Origin: Hyaloscypha bicolor E
Lineage: Eukaryota; Ascomycota; Leotiomycetes; Helotiales; Hyaloscyphaceae
DNA: 64,000 nt
Reading direction: 5' to 3'
Assembly (NCBI RefSeq): GCF_002865645.1
Contig: NW_020194691.1
Span: 1,240,001 to 1,304,000, forward strand
The translations under genes were made by a program, and so were the position numbers. Positions 34,107 through 44,661 of this stretch are shown piece after piece. Each line of letters opens with the position of its first letter. Position 1 is the first letter of the stretch. Below the pieces are notes generated by a model. The model saw only the letters and a program-made list of their open reading frames with translations, made no database searches and was not told the DNA's origin.

Positions 34107-34640
34107 CTTTCCCCCCAATATTCCTCGCGAGAATGCCAAAGACCCCATGGAATCCAGACTCCGGATTCAAGAGGCTCTTCTCCTCAAATGGAAAATCCTC
34201 GCATAACTTTGGCTGAAACGGAATAGAAACCAAAGCCTATCGATCATCGCAGCTTCTTCGCCCGAGAATTCCACCACCTTCAACTTCTAGGCTGTTCGTA
34301 CGCCGCTTCTTCACGTTGCTGTCGGACAGAACGTATCTGAGCCTTGCACTCGACCACTCTCATTTCGCTCTCTTGCTTGCGCTGTTTACCTTCGTCCTGA
34401 AAGGACTTACGTCCTTGCTTTTGGCAGACCCGCATTCCTTGAGAATCGGTCCTTTCGTCGATTTCTCGCGACGAGTTGATGACATACGTACAACTGGTAA
34501 TCTTCAACAACTCCAGTGCAATTTCTGTTATCACCAAGTCCTATTCGGTATTTCCTAGTACAGAAAACCTCTGGTCCTTTGGTGATATTTAGGAAGGCTT
34601 GAGTCATCCGTCTCTGCGAGAAGCCTCGAAGATCCCCACG
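34107..34640. other. HET promoter region
   Basis: Between the nested MITEs and ATG 34641. No gene seen. Confidence 0.45.
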
Positions 34641-36642
34641 ATGAGCGAGATAACATCCGAATCACGAATTTGCGGCCTCTGTCTCGCTCCTGATAGTTTT
34701 GGTCTCATCAAAAGGGAAACCTATGATAGAAAATATTCCCTTCATCTTCCTGCTAAAGACCATGGGGTCATTATCTGGGACTTAGATCAATCAATTCTAC
34801 TCGCATCTGCCGAGCAAGGCTGCTATTTCTGCGACCTTCTTCACCAACTCTCGCAGCACCCTTGCTCCGGGGAGCGACAAACAACAAAGTTCAGTGTGCG
34901 GATTGGTACGGATCCTGCTTTGAGCGTTCATTTTTGGTGGGCTAGGCTCGACGATAGGAAATCCATCGTTCAGATCTATCGTCCTTTTGGTTTGTCATAC
35001 TAGTCTTTCCAAATTGGTTAATCTAACGTTATTCTCAGGTCATAAGGAAGCATGGACTGGCCTTCAAGAGGCTAGACCAGTATCCCATCATTCTGGTTCA
35101 GTGCAGAGCTTTGAATTTGTAAGAAAATGCCTCCGGAACTGCATCGAAGCTCATGAGGAATGTCGCCGAAGCTACTCTGACTTCCACCCAAAACGACTCC
35201 TTGATGTGGGGTCCGAAAAATTTTCCTCCCTCAAGCTCATCGACGACCAATTCCTAGCGGCACCATACCTCGCCCTGAGTCATTGCTGGGGTGACCACCA
35301 GCCATTAACGACGACTTCCCAAACGCTAGAACAAAGAAAATATTCTATTGAGTGGTCGAGCTTGCCCCCAGTTTTCCGAGATGCGGTTACCGTGACAAGA
35401 GAACTGGGAGTGCAGTACTTGTGGATAGATTGTTTGTGCATCCTACAAGACAGCGTTCGGGACTGGGAGGAACAAGCCTCCCAAATGGGACAAATCTACA
35501 GCAATTCCTATGTCACAATTCTTGCGGCATCTTCACCTTCTAGCTTAGTACCATTTCTGACTTCACGAGAAACCATTGTCTGCGAAGGAGTTAACCTCAG
35601 ATTTGGCAAAGACCACTATGTTGGAGTTCGGAAGATCGGAGGTACCGATCACCGTGATCAACGGCTTCACTATCGTGGATGGGCTTTCCAAGAAGAAATC
35701 CTCTCAACAAGGATCATACGATTCACTCGCAAGGAAGTAAAGTGGGAATGCCAGGCGCTGTCTAGTTGTGAGTGCGGGGCTCATCCTTTATATGATACGA
35801 AAAAGGCAGAGAATTTGCAACGTACGAATTCCAACATCCAGCAACATTGGCTCAATCTAGTAGAGCAGTACTCGCGCCGCAGTCTCACCTTCTCCTTTGA
35901 CAAGCTACCAGCAGTCGCAGGTATTGCTGCAGCCGCACACCAAAAGTTTGGGTATAGATACCTTGCTGGTCTTTGGGAGGAGACATTGCTTCGGGATCTA
36001 GCATGGCGCAGCAAGGCAGCATCGACTCCGGAGACTCCTCGTGATATCTCTCAAAGGCTACCGACCTTCTCTTGGGTGTCTGTCGACGAGAAAATCGATT
36101 ACAAATCTTCACTTATGTATTGCAGTACGCACGAAAAAGATGCTATTGTTCGCTCCACTAGCATTGAACTCACCGGCGCCAATCCCTTTGGCCAAGTTGA
36201 AGGAGGATCAGTTATTTTGGAGGCTCCAGTTGTTGAAGTAAACCTACGATATCACTTAGTGGAACGGGAGCCTATTGATGGGAGGAGGAAGTGGTTCGTG
36301 AAGACATGTGATTGTTATATCGATGACTCGCCAGACGAACTTCAAAACGTCCAGTCCGACACACTTCTGTGCCATGATTCATTCACAGACACGAATGGCG
36401 TGACGATTTTCTCTGCCCAAAGAGCTAATCGAGATGCAATATCTCAGAATTTCGAATGCAAAGTGCGCCTCCTCAGTCTTTGCCACGTCAGTTGGAAGGC
36501 AAGAACATTGCTCGTCCTCAGCATCCCAAAACCGCCTGATGGAAGTTGCGAGAGGTTAGGCCTTATGTTTTATTATGATCCCGGGAAGATCAAGCATGAC
36601 TGGTTCACAAATGCCCAAGTGCTGTTGACCACAATTATATGA
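34641..36642 (+). CDS. HET-domain (tol-like) incompatibility protein, 650 aa, intact
   Basis: Exons 34641-34989 and 35039-36642; phases agree. ATG 34641 (MSEITSESRICGLCLAPDSF) opens a zinc-ribbon-like N-terminus (CGLC, CYFCDLLHQL). The HET domain lies at about 220-370: YLALSHCWGDHQPLTTTSQT, LPPVFRDAVTVTRELGVQYL, WIDCLCILQDSVRDWEEQAS and GQIYSNSYVTILAASSPSS, then RGWAFQEEILSTRIIRF. These are the conserved SHCWG, W-I-D-x-x-C and RGWxxQE blocks of the tol/HET-6 class. A C-terminal variable part of about 270 residues follows (LPTFSWVSVDEKIDYKSS). It is expected to act in vegetative incompatibility after cell fusion. It is opposite in strand to the broken HET gene and separated from it by the nested MITE island. 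Confidence 0.9.
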
Positions 36643-37541
36643 GCGTCTAATAGGGAATGAATCCATGCCACCCATGTAATGGTTGGCAGAACCAGGCAAT
36701 GTAGCTTCTCTATCAAGCCTGACTGCTTTCCCTTGACTCTACCTTCGAAAGCCTCTAGTTTAGATATCAGATTGGTGATCGGTATTTTGTTTCACAGTGT
36801 TGATCTGGATAAGATTGATTCCAATTTCGTATCCCACGAGCCGAGGAACTTCATCAGCCTCCCTGTCAAAAATGGTTCAAGTTACACTGACGGGATCCCC
36901 CGCATTTGTCGCGGGGAGATCTCCGAGATCCCCATCTGACATGCAGGAGCGGCTTCAGGGGCTCCAGGGCGGTGCAACCAAGGCCGCAGCTACCCACGAC
37001 AACCCCTCATGACGTCTCCCAGTCCCAGACCCATCCGCAATCCTCCAACGGTCCAACGTCCATCTCGCTGGGCCGAAGTCGGGCAATTCGAGTCAGGACA
37101 ACAAGGCAGCCATCCAGCGCCTGGTGCTGCCAATATTTCCTTTGTGTCTATCCAGGGTTCAGATGCCAAGCAATTATTGGCAGCGTGGCTTAGTGGCCCC
37201 GTGCATAGCTCACTCGGGCTTAGCCGTTAGAATTGCATCGCCGTGATAGGAACGGTTGTGCAGGAGGCTGAGACTTCGTCCGAAGCATCGCACAAGCGGA
37301 AGCCTCACTTCCTCCTGATTTGCTTCCATGGTATCTGGGCGTTGAGAACGAGCGCAACGAGTCTCGATGCGGAAATGGTGGCACGCAGGCTTCACAGCCG
37401 CACTGGAGGGCAGGACACGCGGAGTACAAATCTGGAGGTGGTCGCTGTGAGGCTGAAGTATCTTTTTCTCTTCGCTTGAATTCCTATTTCTTGCGCATTT
37501 CCTCTGTAGTTTTCGCGCCTTAGGATTGAGATATACAGTCA
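36643..37541. other. Intergenic, possible short decayed frames
   Basis: A plus-strand frame near 36870-37010 (VTLTGSPAFVAGRSPRSPSD) and a neighbouring frame after it (SQSQTHPQSSNGPTSI) look related across one shift, but I recognise no family. No gene called. Confidence 0.35.
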
Positions 37542-39581
37542 ATGGCAGCACCACCGCACCGATACGATGAGGGGCTCGAGATGAGCCATTACGATGGGAT
37601 GGAGGTCCACCAATACCCCCAGCAGAGTTATCAGAGGCACCAGAATCACGAGTATCAGGGAATGGAAGTGCACAATTATCCTGGGAACGATACCGACGAT
37701 ACATCTGAGAAGCCCGCTCTTCACGACGGGCCATATGTCTACAATGAGGATCCGCGATCGCAATTGCGTCGAGACCTCAAGACGAGACAGATTGCGATGA
37801 TAGCTCTTGGAGGTGCTTTGGGAACTGGGCTGCTCATCAATACGTGAGGAAGACTGTCCATTCATTCATGGAATTCAGCTCACAGCAACAGTGGCCCTTC
37901 TCTTGCCGAATCTGGCCCGGGGTCAATGTTCATTGGATATGCTCTGGTGGGCGTCCTCTGTTATGCGGTAATGAGCGCAATGGTATGCTGTCCCGCTCCA
38001 AATCCTTCGTCCATGCTAACGAATCCTAGGGGGAGATGGCTGCTTGGCTGCCGCTCGCATCCGGCTTCACAGGCTTCGCCCATCGTTTCGTTGATCCGGC
38101 TCTTGGCTTTGCTCTTGGTGAGTGGGGACGAGACCCCTCCAACCTCAACACCCTTCTGACAACTCGAAGGTTGGAATTACTGGTTCAAATACATAATCAC
38201 CACCCCGAACAATCTGATTGCTTCTACTCTCATCATAAGGTTCTGGTTTGATAAGGCAGGACAACATGATAGCCCAGGCGCAAACCCGGCTCTCTATGTG
38301 ACGCTTTTCCTGGCTGCAATCATCGCAATTAACTACTTCGGCGTTGGATTCTTCGGAGAGCTCGAGTTTTGGCTCAGCAGCGCTAAGGTTTTGATCATGA
38401 TCGGTCTGGTCATCTTTACTTTGGTCACTGCAACAGGAGGTGCGGGCCACCACGATGCTCCAGGATTTCGTTACTGGAAAAGTGGAAATCCTGGAGCTTT
38501 CGCAGAGTACGGAGCTAGTACGTAACTCAAACCCAGCCCTTCCTTCTTTTACTGACTTTCCACAGAGGGCGCAGGAGGCCGTTTCCTCGGCTTCTGGAAC
38601 GTCATGTCCAACGCCGTGTTCTCCTACCTCGGTGCAGAACTCGTAGGAATCACAGTCGGCGAAGCGCAGAACCCACGGAAAGCCATCCCGCGAGCCGTAA
38701 AACTCACATTCTTCCGAATCGTCTTCTTCTACCTGATCCTCATTCTCCTGCTCGGCATGAACGTCCCCTACAACTCGCCCATTCTGATTTCCGCCGCCAA
38801 CGAATCCAAAAATACCGCCTCCGCGAAAGCCTCCCCGTTCGTCGTAGCCGCCATCTTGGCCGGTGTGCCAGCAGTGGAGACGTTGATCAATGTCTGCCTT
38901 TTAGTCTTCACCTTCTCCGCCGCAAACTCGGACTTGTACATCGCGACCCGCTCGCTCTACTCTCTCGCCATTGAGGGCAACGCCCCACGCATCTTCTCGC
39001 GTACGGATGACAGAGGGGTCCCCATCTACGCGCTTGCCCTCTCAAGTATCTGCTGTACATCAGCATACATGTCCATCCGCCTCAGCGCCTTCCGCACCTT
39101 CCAGTACTTTGTCAGTCTGGTAACAATCTTCGGAATCCTGACCTGGATCTCGATCCTCATCAGCCACATCTACTTCGTTCGTGCTCGCCGCGCCCAAGGC
39201 ATCCCAGACACGGCGCTCGCATATGTGTCACCCTTCGGAATTCGCGGTTCATGGGCTGCGTTGATCTTTGCTTGTGTAATCACGTTTTTCAATGGTTGGG
39301 CAGATTTTGTGCATGGCCTAACGGAGGAAACGAAGTTCAACCACAAGAACTTCATTGTTGACTATCTGCCCGTGCCGCTTTACCTAGCGATGATCTTTGG
39401 GTATAAGTGGATCATGAAGACAGAGGGTGTCAAGGCCGCGGATGCGGATCTGCTTGGAGGGAAGAGCAAGATCGATGAGGATGAGGCGGAGTTTGTTGCG
39501 GGGGAGATGGCGCGGAGAGGAGGGGCGCCGGAGCGGAAGTGGGAGAGGGTGTATCGATTGACGTTGGGGAATTTCTTTTGA
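37542..39581 (+). CDS. Amino-acid permease (APC superfamily, fungal YAT type), 614 aa
   Basis: Exons 37542-37843, 37892-37982, 38030-38117, 38170-38517 and 38566-39581; phases agree. A hydrophilic N-terminus (MAAPPHRYDEGLEMSHYDGM, Tyr/His-rich) precedes the permease core: LKTRQIAMIALGGALGTGLL in TM1, GPGSMFIGYALVG in TM2, ASGFTGFAHRFVDPALGFAL in TM3 and NYWFKYIITTPNNLIASTLI. The family signature ELVGITVGEAQNPRKAIPRA follows, then RIVFFYLILILLLGMNVPY and FSAANSDLYIATRSLYSLAI. About twelve TM segments fit. The cytosolic tail is acidic (DEDEAEFVAGEMARRGG). It imports amino acids across the plasma membrane; the core resembles the dicarboxylic/general permease branch, but I do not assign a substrate. 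Confidence 0.93.
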
Positions 39582-39759
39582 TCCTGCTGCATGTACTGGT
39601 GTTCCCCTCTCCATCACGCGTTGTATCGATCATGTTGGTTAGCGTTGATATTGAGCGAAGACTGTACTTGAATTTGTAGTTGTAACGACTAACGACTCTC
39701 ATTATATATGTACTGTACTCTACAGCCAGTCTAGCCCCATCACTTTGAAGTGGAATGGT

Positions 39760-40464
39760 CTATGCCAAAACATCGTACCGCTTCCGCTGCACACTATCCC
39801 ATCCCTCCTCAATTTCTCTCCTCTCCACCTCGTCCTTAACAACCTTCTTCTTCCACTCGCCTGCTTCCCGGAGATACCATTCTTGTCCTCTCATGGCATG
39901 GTTCTGCTGATCTCTCTCTGCTTTCTGCATAGCTCGCTGATACTTGCCTGCCTTCCATTGCTTTCCTCCACAACGAAAGGAGGAGCAAGAAACAAATGAC
40001 AAGGTGTGACTATCCGAAGCATTCAAAAGTGGCATCTCATCGACATGCTTGTGCTTGTGTTTGGGGGTGGCGAGTGGGGCAGGGGGAAGATGAAGCTTCC
40101 AAGCACTTTTCAATGCATGCACGATTTTCTTGGCCTTTTATTTATTAGTAGAGGTCGAGGTCGACTTTTGCGAGCTTGACTTGGTGGTGGGAGAAGAGGC
40201 CGGTGGAGGGGGAAGATGCAGCTTCCATGCGTGTCCGAGTTTGTGGGCGATTTGCTTGAGCTTTTTCTGAACGGCGGAGGGTTGTTTGGGGGAAGAGGCG
40301 ATGTTGGAGTTGGAGTTGGAATTGCTTGATTGAAGAAAGTTGGGTGAGGTGGGTTTCTGCTTTGGTTGCTTTGGTTGCTTTTGTTGTCGAGGAGGTGGGG
40401 TCCATGTGTATGGTGAGGAGCTGAAGGGTGAGAAGAGTGCGCTGAACTCTAGAGTTGTTGCCAT
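39760..40464 (-). pseudogene. Repeat-motif protein split by an in-frame TAA
   Basis: From ATG 40464 a frame encodes 108 residues of Pro/Ser/Lys/Gln-rich sequence, then KKLKQIAHKLGHAWKLHLPP and a Ser/Thr run, ending at TAA 40138-40140. The same frame continues without another stop to 39760 for 125 more codons, beginning KAKKIVHALKSAWKLHLPPA, clearly a second copy of the same motif. It ends with a charged helical tail (EWYLREAGEWKKKVVKDEVE). The continuing homology suggests one original protein of about 234 residues interrupted by a stop (for example CAA to TAA). A real short gene with a decayed downstream duplicate is the alternative. Function unknown. Confidence 0.55.
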
Positions 40465-41664
40465 GTTGGTTGTGAAGGTATAAGTGCGGGTGTGTGGTTG
40501 GACAAGTAATTATGAGTGAGGCGTGTTTGTTGTAAGTTAGAGGATGTGATGGGGAGGGAGGTGAGATGCGTAAATATATAATGGGTAGATGGTCGGTGTC
40601 GATGTGAACTGGATAGGTGAGTTGTGACAAGACACCCACACTTTGATATCGGAACCAAGGTTCGAGATGGATTTAGAATCAAACCAGCTACTCATCAGGT
40701 GAAATATTAGACTTTGCCATTGTATCAAGCTGAGATCATTGACAAGGGATAGGTTCAATGTCCCTCGAACCTCCTGCATACCTTTATAATACGCCCTCTC
40801 CCCTTGTAGTATGTACCCTTCCTTGGCCATGCATTTTGGAAAAATTATCTCCTATTTGTTTCAAGAGACTGCGTGCTTGTAATCAACTGGGAGATCGCGA
40901 TTGTGGAGCTCTAAACGGCCAGTCCAAGTCAATATGCATCCATACCTACCACCTCCCACAGATGAATTTCCCAGCACAAAACTAACTTGCATCCACCTCT
41001 TCTCCACTCGCTCAATCATTATCTCCCATCATTCCACCAACACGCTCCTCTCGTCACCCAAAATCTATCTCTCTACCCACGTCGCAGCCCATCATCCGCA
41101 TCCACGGCATCAGAGTCTACCTCATCTCAAAACACATCACTTGCACCGAGCCGCCAAGAGAAAATGAAATCGTCCGCTAAACAAACTTCCTTCATGGTCA
41201 CTCAATATAGAAGCTGAAGCAGCTAGTCTTAAGCCTCACATCAGAACTTCTCGTCAGCCAAAGACCCTTTGCGCCGACAAACTCCATTTCCTCACCACCG
41301 ACAGCCACCCCGTCGCGTTCTTGCCTGGTGCACGAAACCAGAAACAAAACCAGAAACTCAGCAGATATGAGAAGAACATGAAGCAGGTGTAGGACGACGA
41401 GAGAGGGTCATGAATCGTGGGAAGACGGGACGGACGCATGATTTCAGTTGACTGCATAGTCGCGAGGAAGAAGTATTTGCAGAGGGAGGCGCGCAGGATT
41501 GAGGTTCGGAAAATGGCGGGGCCAGGAAGACTTGTCGGCACTTCTTCTCACGTAATAGAGAGGTGGAGTGGAAGTGGAGTGGAAGGTGGAGGGACGTTCG
41601 TGGATCAGGTGGTATTTGTGTGACCTGGATTTCGTATTAAGTATTGGTGATATTCTGACAACGA
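40465..41664. other. Intergenic
   Basis: Pyrimidine-rich stretches around 40980-41160 and scattered short frames without family resemblance. Nothing called. Confidence 0.45.
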
Positions 41665-42936
41665 TTATAACTCCCTGTCTTGTATCGAATTGCCCCATTC
41701 TGCCCTCCTCTCCCGCAATTTTTGCGAAAATTCCTTCGCCCAGAACGCCGTCTGCCTCTCGTTGAAGAAAGAATCGACCTGGTATTCCCAGCATCCATCC
41801 TCTAACATGTGGCCCTTAGTCCTACACACCTTCCCCTCATTGACGGGCATTTTCGGCCACTCTCGAAGCGCAGCACCCATTCCTTCATCTAGGAAGTTGT
41901 CATTGACAAGCTCCAGGACCTTCTTCCTCACGATATCGAAGTCCACGCCTTTCTTCAAAAAGATAGCGAGGAGCATCTCCATACCTCCTTTATCCAAGAA
42001 ATCCTTGCGGATGGCAGGCTCCTTAAGGAGACCACTGATAGCTGTGACTTTCGCCTTCAATGTGTGAGGATCTTTCTCCCTGCCCAAACGGTTGCGTAAA
42101 ATGGACACGAGGTCCTTCTTCCCGTGGCTCTTTGCTTCATAAAACTCTGACCCACATGTAGGGAATACGAGCATGCTCCATAGGTTCCCTACTTCTTTCA
42201 AGGCGGTGGGATTGTTTTGAACAGCGCTGGCGATGATACTGGCAGCTTTGTGGTCACGGCTCTTCTCCTTGGCGGGGAACTTCTCGGAGCCGGAGCCGAT
42301 GATGAGACAGAGGAGCTTTTCCATCACGGGAGCGTCCTTTGCAATCTCGAGACCGTAATAGATATCGTGGGATAGCTCGGAGAGGTCATCCAGAGCTTTA
42401 TCGAAGGCTCGAGCTTCGGTCTTGACGAATATGAGAGCTGCTTGGAAGGTGCTGATTTCGTCGCCAGAGGTTGGAGGCGGCGGGATCACTTTGCCGGCTG
42501 ATTCGTATACTGGAGGTGATATAGGGACTTGGTCTCTCATCGCTGGTTTTGGCTCTTCTTGCTTTGCTTCGCCCTCGGGTTGGGGAACCACGACGATGGA
42601 TTGCTCGGTAGGTAGATCTTTGAGGGCTTCTCGAAGACTATCTTCAAAAGGGATTTCCCCTTCCATTGGGACATTCAGTCGTGCTTCACGCTCCCCTGAA
42701 TTGATGTCCATCCGTATATGTAGACCAGCTGGAATATCTTGTCCCTCTCTTATGATCTGGAACTCTTCCGTTGGGGTGAATGTCCGGGGATAGCAGTCAT
42801 TTTCATCGGTCGATGAGCATATGAGCTCCTCGTCTGCAACTGGTGCTACCGAAGAAGGTGGGGAGTTGGCTCGTGACAAGATTGGCAGAGCGAGGCATGC
42901 CAGGCCTAGGAAATTGCGAGCTGTTAAATTAACCAT
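41665..42936 (-). CDS. SIL1: SIL1, ER nucleotide exchange factor for BiP/Kar2, 423 aa
   Basis: I chose ATG 42936 because it starts a signal peptide (MVNLTARNFLGLACLALPIL); the frame extends 26 codons further upstream without a better start. The N-terminal block ICSSTDENDCYPRTFTPTEE and FQIIREGQDIPAGLHIRMDI is characteristic of fungal Sil1. An acidic Pro-rich linker and a long armadillo-like helical domain follow (LDDLSELSHDIYYGLEIAKD, NNPTALKEVGNLWSMLVFP, AISGLLKEPAIRKDFLDKGG). Near the end, CRTKGHMLEDGCWEYQVDSF is also conserved. The family exchanges ADP for ATP on the ER Hsp70. The C-terminus is DREL rather than the expected RDEL/HDEL-type retention signal. Single exon. Confidence 0.92.
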   Translation of the reverse strand: MVNLTARNFLGLACLALPILSRANSPPSSVAPVADEELICSSTDENDCYPRTFTPTEEFQIIREGQDIPAGLHIRMDINSGEREARLNVPMEGEIPFEDSLREALKDLPTEQSIVVVPQPEGEAKQEEPKPAMRDQVPISPPVYESAGKVIPPPPTSGDEISTFQAALIFVKTEARAFDKALDDLSELSHDIYYGLEIAKDAPVMEKLLCLIIGSGSEKFPAKEKSRDHKAASIIASAVQNNPTALKEVGNLWSMLVFPTCGSEFYEAKSHGKKDLVSILRNRLGREKDPHTLKAKVTAISGLLKEPAIRKDFLDKGGMEMLLAIFLKKGVDFDIVRKKVLELVNDNFLDEGMGAALREWPKMPVNEGKVCRTKGHMLEDGCWEYQVDSFFNERQTAFWAKEFSQKLRERRAEWGNSIQDREL

Positions 42937-43010
42937 GTTGGAAACTCGTAGATGTCTGCGAGGTGTGCAGTGGAATATCGATTTAAATGTCGGAAATATC
43001 TGCCACGTCT

Positions 43011-43481
43011 TCAAGTCTCAAGACTGGAAAGGACACGCTTGACTTTCCGCCTTAGTCTCCTCAGGGTCCGTCGCTGACTTTCCGCCACTTCGAGGTTCAG
43101 GACAGCCTTGTTAAACGCTGCGACGTCCAGAGGTTTCGATTTGCCTTCGGCCTGCTGCTGCTTCTCAACTAACCACGCATCCCAAACCTTAGGACAATCG
43201 TCGAACAATTCCCCCCCTTCCCAGCTAGACCTTAGAACCGGGCAATCCTTCCACTTGACCAAATACCATTTATTGCCGTTCTTCACAGTGATCTCAGCGA
43301 TGATCTTCTCAGGAGGATGGTCTTCGCCGTCGTCGGTTTCTAACGATGCGAGCGATTCGTTGTCGTCTCCTAGGTCCGGTTCGTACTCCTCCAGGTATTG
43401 GAGATAATTCAATGAAATGTTGGAAGCCATCGTAAGGATAAGTGGCCGGGTCACCTTTTTGGAGCTGAGTTTGGATCCCAT
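43011..43481 (-). CDS. Chromodomain protein, small (156 aa)
   Basis: Single exon from ATG 43481, with an alternative start at Met18 (43430). An acidic N-terminus (EEYEPDLGDDNESLASLETD) precedes a chromodomain at about 58-110: PEKIIAEITVKNGNKWYLVK, then WKDCPVLRSSWEGGELF and CPKVWDAW. The aromatic positions Y, W and W fit the methyl-lysine cage, though the first cage residue is not typical. A basic helical tail follows (SQRRTLRRLRRKVKRVLSS). Proteins of this sort are abundant in filamentous fungi; some derive from chromoviral integrases. Likely nuclear. It ends only 74 bp upstream of the SIL1 start on the same strand. Confidence 0.75.
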   Translation of the reverse strand: MGSKLSSKKVTRPLILTMASNISLNYLQYLEEYEPDLGDDNESLASLETDDGEDHPPEKIIAEITVKNGNKWYLVKWKDCPVLRSSWEGGELFDDCPKVWDAWLVEKQQQAEGKSKPLDVAAFNKAVLNLEVAESQRRTLRRLRRKVKRVLSSLET

Positions 43482-43601
43482 TTGCCTTGAGGCTAACTAA
43501 ATTTGGCGCCTTGCTGACTAATTCCCGACCATCGAGAAGCACCTGAACGACCTCAAACGTCACATCAAGAGGCTCTCGACGGCCAATTGAACCACACCAT
43601 C

Positions 43602-44259
43602 ATGCTTGCACTCCGGCGAAAGGCAGTCGAATCTGCCGGGCGTCTTCCCACAGCTGCTGGTCGAGGAACGAGTCGCTATTCGACAGCTCAGCATGGAAAG
43701 ACAGGGGATAAGGTCCACCACTTCGCGGGAGAGAGTACCGAGCATGGCCATCACACAGCGGGACCGAAGGCCGAATCATTAGGAGTCAGTAGATTGCTTG
43801 CAAGGAATTGGAGGCTATGCTGATCTTGATAGACCGCTTTCTACGTCGTGCTTGCAGCTGTCCCTATATCGATCGGAATCTATGCCGCGTCAAGAACAGG
43901 AGCAGATGGAAAGATGACTGGTCTGTCGAAGGTCATCGATAGCTATTCGCACTACAAGGAGAAATGGGCTGCACGAAACAATTTGCATGTTGCGATGGTC
44001 GAGCAGGCGGCATTTGACCGGAATCTGTTCCAGAGCACGGCAGGGAGCAAGCATGTCGACTTGAAGTTTCCAGAGCACGTTGAAACCCCCCTTTATTCCC
44101 ACAGAATCTGACAAATTCAGGATCTTCAATACGGGATCGCCGTTCAATGTGGTGGCTGGCCAGGGAGCAAGGAATATGGATCAATTGGTGGCGCATTACG
44201 ATAAGTTGAACGCGGATGAGGAGGCGAAGAAGGCAGAGGCATTGTCCAAGGAGAAGTAG
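43602..44259 (+). CDS. Mitochondrial complex I accessory subunit, NUO-17.8-like, 187 aa
   Basis: Exons 43602-43784, 43833-44074 and 44121-44259. Phases sum to a whole number of codons only if the second intron uses a GC donor (GA|GCACGT) with AG acceptor. The N-terminus (MLALRRKAVESAGRLPTAAG) is basic, like a mitochondrial presequence. It is followed by HHTAGPKAESLG, a single TM anchor FYVVLAAVPISIGIYAAS, RTGADGKMTGLSKVIDSYSH, NNLHVAMVEQAAFDRNLFQ and the C-terminal block FNTGSPFNVVAGQGARNMDQ. This order matches the fungal-specific 17.8 kDa subunit of NADH:ubiquinone oxidoreductase as I recall it. It shares a short divergent promoter with the chromodomain gene. Confidence 0.78.
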
Positions 44260-44661
44260 ACTGATACAATACCCATACATACAATTTTGTAATCTGCGTC
44301 CTTTTCAGGGCGTGAGTTGTCTGATTGTACAGCCACACTTGGATCATTTTCACGGAGTTGAGCTGGTCGCGCCTTCCCGACAACATAGTTGTTGCTAGTT
44401 GCGCTAGTCTTACCTTCCTTTTCTGTATGCGATCTTGCTTTTAACCAGAAATCCTTTCCTCCGTCCTCTACCGTCTTCAATCCTCCATCTTTCTTGATCT
44501 TTGATATCCACCACTGTATCAATCATCCAACTCGTTAAGAAAAGATATCGAACAAGATATTCTACCCCGCAGCCAACTTTTTGCTTGGCAACGGTGAGAG
44601 TCTGCCTGGAACGCAGCCGCAACACCTCCCCCGAAGTCTACCAACGATCGCTCAACAGTCA
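44260..44661. other. Intergenic
   Basis: 3' flank of the complex I gene and leader of the SET gene. The open frame extends upstream of ATG 44662 to about 44581 but without an ATG. Confidence 0.45.
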
